From Mnemiopsis leidyi (Eukaryota; Ctenophora; Tentaculata; Lobata; Bolinopsidae): DNA of 27,795 nucleotides. The notes beneath the pieces were generated by a model that worked only from the letters and a program-made list of their open reading frames with translations, made no database searches and was not told where the DNA came from. A program made the translations under genes and the position numbers. Position 1 is the first letter of the stretch. Every line of letters starts with the position of its first letter. The DNA is taken from NCBI GenBank assembly GCA_000226015.1, contig JH153324.1, positions 55,234-83,028 on the forward strand, in the 5' to 3' direction. Positions 20,622 through 27,795 of the stretch are shown piece after piece.

Positions 20622-20899
20622 ATTTTGTTTTACGTTGTGGCTGCGCTGCCGCAAAGACTGCTGATGGAATACCATTGAACATTGAACCTACAGTGAAAAA
20701 ATAATCGATTGTTTAGAGATGCAAAAATCCTTGGTCCCTTAATGCAGAATTAACTAACTCTAGTCCAAAATTTTAACTACTTTTGATAAGCCATCGGCCA
20801 TTACATCAGAATAATATATTTCATTTTATAACTTTGGGTGCTTTTATTGATGATAAATAAAATTTTGTTTTATTCATAAATTTTGTTTGTTATTCGTAT
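20622..20899 (+). repeat. 270-bp direct repeat, copy 1
   Basis: From ATTTTGTTTTACGTTGTGG to GTTTGTTATTCGTAT this matches 21040-21310 with few differences, one being extra sequence in a short imperfect duplication near 20675-20690. The two copies lie 418 bp apart and are separated by a reversed module B, so the pair looks like the arms of a compound repeat or the result of a segmental duplication. Confidence 0.92.
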
Positions 20900-20917
20900 T
20901 ATAGCGCTGGCCAGCTT

Positions 20918-21006
20918 GTAGGTTGATAACCTACTGTCGCGGCCATCACGCGCTGTCACGCATTTCTGGCCTGGCGACAAAAATTCTAGACGCGCATCGC
21001 CCGTTG
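20918..21006 (-). repeat. Foldback-family module B, reversed copy 2
   Basis: Starts with the palindrome GTAGGTTGATAACCTAC and ends CGCATCGCCCGTTG. It is closer in sequence to the copy at 19095-19173 than to 19343-19436. It lies exactly between the two 270-bp direct repeats. Confidence 0.82.
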
Positions 21007-21039
21007 AGCAAAATTTGAAAAGGGTCACAACGTGAGACA

Positions 21040-21310
21040 ATTTTGTTTCACGTTGTGGCTGCGCTGCCGCAAAGACTGCTGATGGAATACTATTCAAGCT
21101 ACAGTGAAAAAATTATCGATTGTTTAGAGATGCAAAAATCCTTGGTCCCTTAATACAGAATTAACTAACTCTAGTCCAAAATTTCAACTACTTTTGATAA
21201 GCCATCGGCCATTACATCATAATAATATATTTCATTTTATAACTTTGGGTGTTTTTATTGATGATTAATAAAATTTTGTTTTATTCATAAATTTTGTTTG
21301 TTATTCGTAT
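21040..21310 (+). repeat. 270-bp direct repeat, copy 2
   Basis: The match to 20622-20899 starts at the run ATTTTGTTTCACGTTGTGG and ends at TTATTCGTAT, after which the two flanks are unrelated. High identity in AT-rich non-coding DNA indicates a recent duplication. Confidence 0.92.
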
Positions 21311-21850
21311 GACATTTAACATCTTTGTGTAACATCTCGAAACCGGTTGTCTATTTCTGTGAAAGATTATTCAACTTCATCTGTGTTTCATCGTTGAAGC
21401 TTTTCTTAGATAGACACTTGTCACGCTGTTACTCTAGTTCCCGTTACACTTGTACCATGAGTTGTTCCACACCCGTATAAATTAAAACCTGGGAAAGTGT
21501 AAACTAAGTACACTCAAGAACCCATGAACTAAACCTAATACTAGAAAACTACTTAACGTAGAAAGTAAGAAAATCAAAGTCACTGACAGTACAAACATAC
21601 AGACTATATTTACAGCTTAACTCTCCAGACTGATCCCTCAGACACTGGCTCACCTACAGCACTAGGTGTCGGATCTCTGGTCTGTTATCTGCTGTTAAGA
21701 AGTCCCGTTTTCAACATCAGCCCCATGGCTGTCCCTTGAGCCCTTGCTAGCTATAAGACAATAAAGTTACACAAATATTATTATCTAAAACAAGATACAT
21801 AATAACAGAAGAAGCTTTCAATAAACATGTGTTAATCGTCGTCAGCTTAT
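21311..21850. other. No gene firmly seen
   Basis: AT-rich with a moderate-GC patch at about 21,680-21,750. Read on the minus strand, that patch starts at an acceptor-like TGTCTTATAG (exon would begin at 21750) and has about 20 open codons before a stop. It could be a last exon belonging with the minus-strand frame at 21,854-22,213, but the reading frames do not join by any junction I could find. Confidence 0.25.
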
Positions 21851-21853
21851 TAA

Positions 21854-22213
21854 CTACCATAAACTTATCAGGAAAAATTGTGATAGGGAAGCTTCAGCAA
21901 CGGGCTGCGCTTTGGCTTGAGTAACATGGTTGCTAGCTTGTGGATACAGTGGGAAGGGGCCGGGAAAAGCTACACTGCACTCCAGTCCTTGGTGTAGCTG
22001 TCTGCGCATAGTTGCTGCTCCGCTCGCAGCCATGCAGCAGTCACCACCTGATCGAAGCTGATCAAGCAACTGAAATCCAAACTCTATATTTAACAAGCCT
22101 ACCTGTGTGCATGGTTCTGCTGGCTTGGCCGAGCTATTTGCTGGACCAGCCTGTGCATGCCCAGGCGCTGCTCCGAATTCAAATGGGTCGCTCGCGCTTG
22201 GCGGGTGCAGCGA
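21854..22213 (-). other. GC-rich open frame, possible exon of an unrecognised minus-strand gene
   Basis: On the minus strand a 119-codon frame stays open from an acceptor-like CCCTGCGTAG (exon start 22213) to a TAG at 21854. It is clearly GC-richer than its flanks and Ala/Gln/Ser/Pro-rich, with SDPFEFG near its start. DPF motifs can bind AP2 in endocytic proteins, but one copy proves nothing. A 33-base AT-rich piece inside it (about 22070-22102) is bounded by GT and AG and is in frame. I recognise no family. A transposon or pseudogene fragment is equally possible. Confidence 0.28.
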
Positions 22214-22682
22214 CTACGCAGGGCCGATCATGACAAATTTATTAAGAACCAGAGTGACTGGCAACCACAGCTCATTATGTTTATCTATGCTATGTTTTGA
22301 TGTAAAAATAAACCTAAATTTAAATCTTTGTTTTCTGAGCCACTTTTTCCCCAATCTTCCAAAAGCAATTAATTAATAAATTAATAATTAATAATGATGC
22401 CAGCACCACCACACCTAAACTCTTAAAATATCTTAAAAACTCTTAATTAAATAATTAGTACATTAAATTTTGAGATAACTGAAATCTTGACCCTATTCAA
22501 CCGGCAATCTGATAGTTACTCCGAATACAATGAAACAACTTTTTTAGAACAATGTCATAGTACTTTCTGCCGGAGCCATCCTAAGTTACATGTAGTTCCT
22601 CAAATTATTTAATTAATAGTAGTTGTTGAAAGTATTAAAATTTTGAGATAATAGCAAAGCTCCAAGTTAATTGAAAGTTATA
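22214..22682. other. AT-rich, no gene seen
   Basis: Very AT-rich with runs such as TTAATTAATAAATTAATAAT around 22370. No open frame of interest and no element boundary other than the TA duplication at the right end. Confidence 0.5.
22681..22682 (+). repeat. TA target-site duplication, left
   Basis: TA directly before the CAGTCATCC terminus; its partner is at 23373-23374. Confidence 0.7.
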
Positions 22683-23372
22683 CAGTCATCCCCGGATTTA
22701 CCGGGCTTTTCTGGGGAAAGCAAAAATGCACGGTAAATCGAGGGACCCGGTAAATCGGGGATTGCCATTTGGTGCCGAAATTGAGTCTAAATTGTCTCTT
22801 ATAAGTCGATATACCGTCTTATGTGTCTATATATATTGTAATTAGAACAACGTTAAATAGGTAAAAAGTGTAAGTCCGACTGTATTACATGGTTTTGACT
22901 ACAAAATTTAACAGTTGCCCTGGAAATACTGGAGCTTGTACTGGGTCTATTGTTCCAGAGCTTAGTATGATACCTTATGTTACATATAGTGCATCACATT
23001 ACACTACTCTTTTCCTTTCATGTGATCACATCACATCCTTGCATTGACAGTGCAATATCCAATCATCCGAGCACTGATGTTAAGCAGTATGATATCGCCC
23101 TACGTGATACATACAAGAATACCAAGCCTTTGAGCTAACAAGGTGCTGTCAGAGTCACGTTTGTTAATGCTAGTGTGTCATATGTTTATGGGGCGGGAAT
23201 GTAGGGGATCACATATCAGTAACCACTCCACACTACAACATGAAACGATGCAACAACAATTTTTCTTAAGTTCGAAAAAATATTTTTAGCTCAAATTTCG
23301 GATAAAATTTCGGGGGAAAGGAATGAGGCCCAGTAAATCGGGCCAGGTAAATCGTAAATCGGGGGATGACTG
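22683..23372. mobile_element. Non-autonomous pogo/Tigger-like MITE, 690 bp
   Basis: The left end CAGTCATCCCCGGATTTAC pairs with the right end, which read in reverse is CAGTCATCCCCCGATTTAC; 18 of the first 20 bases match. Both ends are flanked by TA. A CAG terminus with TA duplication is typical of the pogo/Tigger branch of the Tc1/mariner superfamily. GTAAATCGGG-like motifs are repeated near both ends (around 22695, 22731, 22748, 23332, 23346 and 23354), as expected of multiple subterminal transposase sites. There is no transposase frame. The assignment rests on ends and target site. Confidence 0.82.
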
Positions 23373-23374
23373 TA
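23373..23374 (+). repeat. TA target-site duplication, right
   Basis: TA immediately after the right terminus of the pogo-like element. Confidence 0.7.
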
Positions 23375-23938
23375 GATATTAATAAACTTCTATTTAGCTA
23401 AGAAAGGGTTATCTTTAAGAAATTTGTTATGTTTTATCTTGTTCTTCAAGGGGGTGGTTCAATGAATCATTATTAATCACCCCATTAGCAGACAAATTTG
23501 CAATAAGTTTCAAGTCATCTGCAAATATCTTTACAGTACTTTTTAAACAATCCAGTCGAACATTTTTAAGTAAATATTGCCTCTTAGAAATCAAGAAATA
23601 ATGAAAAAATAATTAGCACTTGATTGATGCCCATTCGGTGCTTGAAGTTCTTGGCAGTCAAGTCAAGTAGCTGTCACAAACCCCTCTTTTAGACTACAAT
23701 TTTGCCTTAAAATGAGCTCTGCAACTTATTACCCACACTTTTGAAGGTTGCATGTTGTCGCGACTACTTACCAGTGCAATATATTTCAATTGGGTAGATT
23801 TGGTTGTGTGAAGGTTGTTTGCCAAAGCACTAGTTTTCCAAAGCACTAGTAACATTATTACTTAGCCTGCTGCTGGTGAAAATTTTTAAAAATTTGGTAT
23901 GTCAGATATCTTAGAAGCAATTTCCTTGTAAAAGTTAG
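23375..23938. other. No gene seen; one short tandem duplication
   Basis: AT-rich, non-coding in appearance. CCAAAGCACTAGT occurs at 23822-23834 and again at 23838-23850. Confidence 0.5.
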
Positions 23939-24241
23939 TTGTTCAAGTTATGTGGGAGGGAGCAAATAGTAACTGGCCCCTCCTTCCAAATTACCTTTGG
24001 TCTCCTGACACTGTCTGGCCCAACTGAGCTGCAAGTTGTAAATTTTGGCTTTTGGCTTGATGCTGGTCTGACTTGTCGCAAGCTTCACAGATGGTACCGG
24101 TCCAGGATAGTAGTTTATGTATCCTCAGTTGATACATCGACTGAGAGGGCTCATGCCTTACATATTAGTGAAAACATCGTCGCTGTTAACACTGAACATG
24201 TGCCGCTTGAGTCGACATTTGATGTCTCAGATCTCCACTAG
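23939..24241. other. Open region of uncertain coding value
   Basis: A plus-strand frame of about 100 codons ends in TAG at 24239-24241, and parts of the minus strand are open too, with a donor-like CAAAG|GTAATT. GC content is above the flanks. No recognised domain appears on either strand, so this could be an exon or an old transposon fragment. The plus-strand frame does not start with a well-placed ATG. Confidence 0.2.
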
Positions 24242-24532
24242 CCATGTCCTTTTCAATGACAGCCATGTATTCTGCATCTTATGATGTCTGGTCTTCCCCT
24301 TTTCCACTTTTTCCCCTTAGCATAAGTCACATAAGTTGAAAATTAGCACCCTTATCTTCCAGAAATTAAAAACTTGTCCTCGGTTTTTTTAGAATTTTTT
24401 TTCTCCAAAATATGCTTTAAGGACCCAGTTTGAACATCCTTATTGTGGTGTATCAACCTGAATGTATACATGCCTGTACAAAAAAGTTTAATCTAACACT
24501 GAAAAAATTTCTCTGGAACTTTTCGCCGCAGG

Positions 24533-24790
24533 CCAATATCAGAGGCGATTTTTCGATGAATTTTCAGGGAATTTTATTAGCTTTATGACCCAGTAAATGC
24601 CCGCCACAGGCACAAAAATTTGAGAAATTTTGTACACAGAATGACCAAGAAGCGATTAAATAGTAATTAAGGCCAATATGTGAGGCAGTTATTCAACGAA
24701 TTATAAAATCGGTTTAAATCAGAATGGTAAGGTTTAAATGAACCCGCAAATGCCCACCGCAGGCGAAAAATTTCGACGATGTCTGCATGT
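24533..24790 (+). repeat. Diverged tandem duplication, about 140-bp unit
   Basis: GGCCAATATCAGAGGCGATT at about 24533 and GGCCAATATGTGAGGCAGTT at about 24672 open the two copies. Each contains a second shared block, (C/G)AAATGCCC(G/A)CC(A/G)CAGGC. Heavy divergence indicates an old event. Confidence 0.6.
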
Positions 24791-24959
24791 AAATATTTAC
24801 TCAGCCCCTTAGAATAGGAGCTCAATGTTGAAATTACTAAAAAAGGTGATCAGGTGAAATTTGAAATTACAAATTTGACAAAAGATTTCGCCAGGCTCTA
24901 TGAACATTACATTTAGTGACAAAGGAGTCCACCTTCTGCACGTATCAATTTAGAATTTC

Positions 24960-25470
24960 GGTGAGAAACACTTAAAATTATTGATAAAAAAGAGAAGAAA
25001 AGCGAAGATAATCTTTGGAATTCAGTTTGTTGTTATTCACAAAATTTATACTGCTTTATCCTTGCTTTCTCAAGAGCATCAGACCAAGATAACAGTTGAA
25101 GATAATCCTCGAATTTCTGTTAGTTATTTATCACAAAACATACTACTTATCCTTGTTTTTTCGAAAGGATCAACTACTCATGAAAAGCATAGATGATATT
25201 ATAAATTCTGTTAGTAGTTTATCATGAAACACATTCTATCCTCGTTTCTCTGAGAATATCAAATAATCATGAAAACCGAAGATAATCTAAGAAATCATGT
25301 TAGTAGTTTATCACAAAAACGAACTGCTTCATCCTCGTTTCTCAGAGAGTATCAAATACTTATGAGAAGCGAAGATAATCTTCGAATTTGTGTGAGTGGT
25401 TAACCACAAAACATACTGTTTCATCCTCGCTTCCCCTAGAGTATCTGGTCGAGAAGGGAAGATGACTTTT
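24960..25470 (+). repeat. Degenerate tandem repeat, about 92-bp unit, five to six copies
   Basis: GAAGATAATC or close variants recur at about 25004, 25098, 25190, 25278, 25371 and 25457. They are followed at constant distance by TTCTGTTAG(T)..TTTATCACAAAACA and by TTCATCCTCGTTTCTC. Spacing is 86-94 bp. The frame of 71 codons inside it is a by-product of the repeat. Confidence 0.85.
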
Positions 25471-25626
25471 TAAAATTTTTTGGAATATTTTTAATTTAAG
25501 AAAATGTTGAAAATTTCCTTTGAATTTAAAAATGTATCTTTGCTCTGAGCCTTATCTTCCCAACGGCAACTAAATTTGACCTTTTGTGAAGGGGTGGTCA
25601 GTTTTACATCAAATTTTTAGGCTACC

Positions 25627-25776
25627 ATGCCAGGTGTACAAATTAGTACCAGCAGAAAAATAGGAGATCTGATTCGAAAGAAGCTGCATGCACGTGCCTT
25701 CAATGTTTTGCACGGTCAAATTGTGAAGGCTGATTCGACATTATATCGTTTAAATAAAAAATTATCGTTTAAGTGC
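25627..25776 (+). other. Possible short coding exon (low support)
   Basis: From an ATG in good context (CTACCATGC) an open stretch of about 50 codons has a protein-like, basic composition (for example GDLIRKKLHARAFNV). It then runs into the GC-rich repeat after 25786, where the translation becomes low-complexity. I recognise no family. It may be a first exon or a transposon gene fragment. Confidence 0.2.
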
Positions 25777-25785
25777 CTTCTGGTG

Positions 25786-26245
25786 CGTTCTAGCCCCCCT
25801 AAATCGCCGGGCGGCGCCTACGGCGTGGCTTCCGGCACAGCGGCGTAACGATGCCCTTGCCACCCCGACTACGCCGGGGGGCGCCGTCATCAGGGGGCGC
25901 CAAATCGTCGTAAAAATATGGGACAATTTTGCAAGATTAACCGCGTGACTAGCAAAATCACGTGTTTGGTTTAATAACTTCACTATTTATTTGGATATTT
26001 TCGGGGCTCCTGGAAGATTCTAGATCTTTTAACGGAGACCCTCCTCATTTAACCCTCAATCACGGTTTCCCGGTCATTCGGCTGAGTCGACCGAAGAAGA
26101 TTGCATAGGCAAATGCCCTTAGCGCACTCCTCTAGGAGCGCCAATAAGGGGCGCATTTTCATCGCTGAGGGGCGCCATATTGGCTAGACCTACTACGTTA
26201 CGCCACTGTTCCGGCAGATGAGGGGGGCATGCCCCCAAAACCCCA
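25786..26245. mobile_element. GC-rich foldback element or remnant
   Basis: Left-side CCGGCACAGCGGCGTAACG (25833-25851) is the near reverse complement of right-side CGTTACGCCACTGTTCCGG (26197-26215). Further out, TAGCCCCCCTAAAT faces ATGAGGGGGGCAT. The interior is full of GGGGCGCC blocks and small stems, in contrast with the AT-rich flanks. No target duplication was identified, so type and exact ends are uncertain. Confidence 0.5.
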
Positions 26246-26775
26246 AAGCGACCATAGCTAGTACTCACCCGTGCAGAGTCCAATCACGAGCCGCCTCTGT
26301 TGTATACATTCTACTATTTTTGATTGTATACACGTAAGTCAGTCGGATACACAGTGATTTAAGCTGCCTTTTTACTACTAACTACTTTGCCATATCTCTT
26401 CAATATGATATCTCTACATATCACTTGTAGTTTCAATTTTTCCCAGAATATGTATTTTCTTAAACATTAAAGTCTTTTGATTTAGAACTCATGTAGTAGA
26501 ATAGTAGCTTTTGAATTGAATTAATAAAATTTAGCTCTAGTATCTTTAAGCCATAGTCAAAGGATCTATCATACTATTATAGATAAATAGGCTTAAAACT
26601 GTCTTTCCCTGTACAATTAGTCTAAGGAAATGTTTAACACAGCCTTCTTAATGAGGCTAGGTTAACTCAACCGATTTTGATCTCATTATACTGAAAAATA
26701 TACAATATAGTACTGAAAAATGTTGTATTAAGACCTCAAAAAATGATACACTCATCGGATAAGTGGCTAGAAGAC
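26246..26775. other. No gene seen
   Basis: AT-rich, without open frames of note or recognised repeats. Confidence 0.5.
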
Positions 26776-26840
26776 TGATTTGATTTAAATTTTACAGATT
26801 AAGAATTGATTTGATTTAAATTTTACAGATTAAGAATTGA
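26776..26840 (+). repeat. Two near-perfect tandem copies of a 31-bp unit
   Basis: TGATTTGATTTAAATTTTAC followed by AGATTAAGAAT starts at 26776 and again at 26807 without visible change. Confidence 0.88.
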
Positions 26841-26941
26841 TAAGTTTGTAACCAATTAACAGCTGGTTGTTAGATTCACTCTCAATTGTTCCCATTTTAG
26901 TCAACTTTATAAACAATAAAATTAGTAATGCAATACTTCAC

Positions 26942-27540
26942 TTACCGGGCGATGCGCGGCTCTCTCTACGCAAAGCAACAATTAGCCTGAGGTCCCCAGG
27001 TAATACTTCACCAAACCAGGTTCTCACGCACGCTACGCCCGCAGCTGCTACGCACGCAAAGGGCTCTGGAATTAAAATAACGTTGTGACCTTGTCAAGAT
27101 GATATCAGTTTATCGTTTTAAAAACTTGCTACACGTTGCCTTGCCCTGCTGCCGCGAAGCGCGCGGCGTTGTGGCCGCGCGCGCGTCCGTGCCCTACGTA
27201 GAAGGATCATAACGTGAAACTTGACGAGATGATATCCGTTTCACCAAACCAAGTGCTTACTGCTTACGCGGCGCGCGCGGCTGCGCGCAAAAGGGCTCTG
27301 GTCATGGTTAGAGCTTTCGAGGTGTTACCCGACCCGCGCGCGGCTCGCAGTTTGCTGCACTCTTTGACGAAATGATATCCGTCTAGCGTTCTAACGAAAC
27401 GCGAGGAGAGCAGAAAACTCGCGGACAAGTTGCTCTCCTCGTGAAAACGTTAAACGGATATCATCTCGTCAAGTCGAGGTGTTACCTGACTCGCGCGCGG
27501 CTCTGGGCTCGCAGCGATGGATATGATGACGTGATATCTA
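26942..27540. repeat. Second cluster of the foldback repeat family
   Basis: Contains module C (TTACCGGGCGATGCGCGGCT at 26943, continuing ACGCAAAGCAACAATTAG) and several module A heads (GATGATATC near 27102, 27227, 27370 and reversed near 27460). TCGAGGTGTTACCYGAC occurs twice (about 27318 and 27475), and there are alternating GCGC tracts. Almost every piece has a counterpart at 18.4-21.0 kb, in either orientation. The whole block is GC-rich against AT-rich flanks. Confidence 0.78.
27364..27472. repeat. Foldback hairpin inside the second cluster
   Basis: The left arm 27364-27412 (TTGACGAAATGATATCCGTC ... GAGGAGAGCA) and right arm 27431-27472 are inverted copies with small differences, around an 18-bp loop. 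It has the same design as the palindrome at 19892-20119, with a shorter loop. Confidence 0.8.
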
Positions 27541-27690
27541 TGAAAGCATGTATTCTTACAATATAGGACATACATTTATTAGCTAGTACAGTTCCAGTTT
27601 GCAGCAAAAAATGACGATTTTTCAAAAGATTAAGGTCACATTTACTGATTTTAGGAACACAAAGCCCCAGTCACTTTAAACCCAGGACAG
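27541..27690. other. No gene seen
   Basis: AT-rich spacer between the foldback cluster and the terminal hairpin. Confidence 0.5.
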
Positions 27691-27795
27691 CTGTATCACG
27701 ATGTGCTGTTATTCAGTGCAGTAAAATGTGACTTTTAGTAAACAAAGATTTACTAAAAGTCACATTTTACTGAATAACAGCACATCGTGATACAG
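27691..27795. repeat. Near-perfect hairpin at the end of the window
   Basis: The left arm 27691-27742 and right arm 27749-27795 are perfect reverse complements over 47 bp around a 6-nt loop (CAAAGA). The only difference is five extra bases in the left arm, where CAGTGCAGT faces a single CAGT. The right arm reaches the last base, so it may continue. Such a perfect fold is either very young or an assembly or read artefact. Confidence 0.92.

Noticed and set aside
24981..25196. 71-codon frame in the 92-bp repeat
   Set aside because: It lies entirely within degenerate tandem repeats, and the neighbouring copies are not open in the same frame.

Overview
The window looks like nuclear DNA of an animal, probably an invertebrate. 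The one convincing gene, a seven-transmembrane receptor, is split by seven GT-AG introns. The rest is AT-rich DNA with short non-autonomous transposons, SINE-like pieces, foldback repeats and minisatellites. There is no operon structure, no bacterial-type gene density and no CRISPR array. I cannot name the phylum from this sequence. A run of ten Ns at 16074-16083 shows that it comes from a draft assembly.

Bases 1-13,900 hold no gene I can support. They begin with what looks like the 3' part of a tRNA-derived SINE. A small foldback follows at 1119-1188, then a diverged direct duplication near 2.1-2.4 kb and a three-copy 49-bp repeat at 7.9 kb. At 11,835-12,674 there is a well-delimited hAT-type miniature transposon: 14-bp terminal inverted repeats, an exact 8-bp target duplication and two internal arrays of a near-palindromic 19-bp unit.

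The receptor gene runs from about 13,958 to 17,658 on the plus strand. Its eight coding exons join in frame to give about 446 residues with seven hydrophobic segments, and each of exons 1-7 carries one of them. Most class A (rhodopsin-like) GPCR landmarks are present, but the DRY box and the CWxP motif are degenerate. Introns 4, 5 and 6 each hold their own tandem repeats, and the assembly gap lies inside the intron 5 array.

Downstream of the gene, 17,836-18,129 is a tRNA-derived SINE with a 9-bp target duplication. From 18.4 to 21.3 kb, and again at 26.9-27.5 kb, a mosaic of GC-rich foldback repeat modules appears in both orientations, with a 270-bp direct duplication. A GC-rich open frame on the minus strand (21,854-22,213) could be an isolated exon but has no recognised homology. 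A pogo/Tigger-like MITE with TA target duplications lies at 22,683-23,372. Degenerate tandem repeats (24.5-25.5 kb), a GC-rich foldback (25.8-26.25 kb) and a nearly perfect hairpin touching the last base complete the window.

No group of genes works together here. The biology is one orphan receptor gene embedded in repeats. The most distinctive structures are the internally patterned hAT element, the foldback mosaic and the hairpin at the window end.
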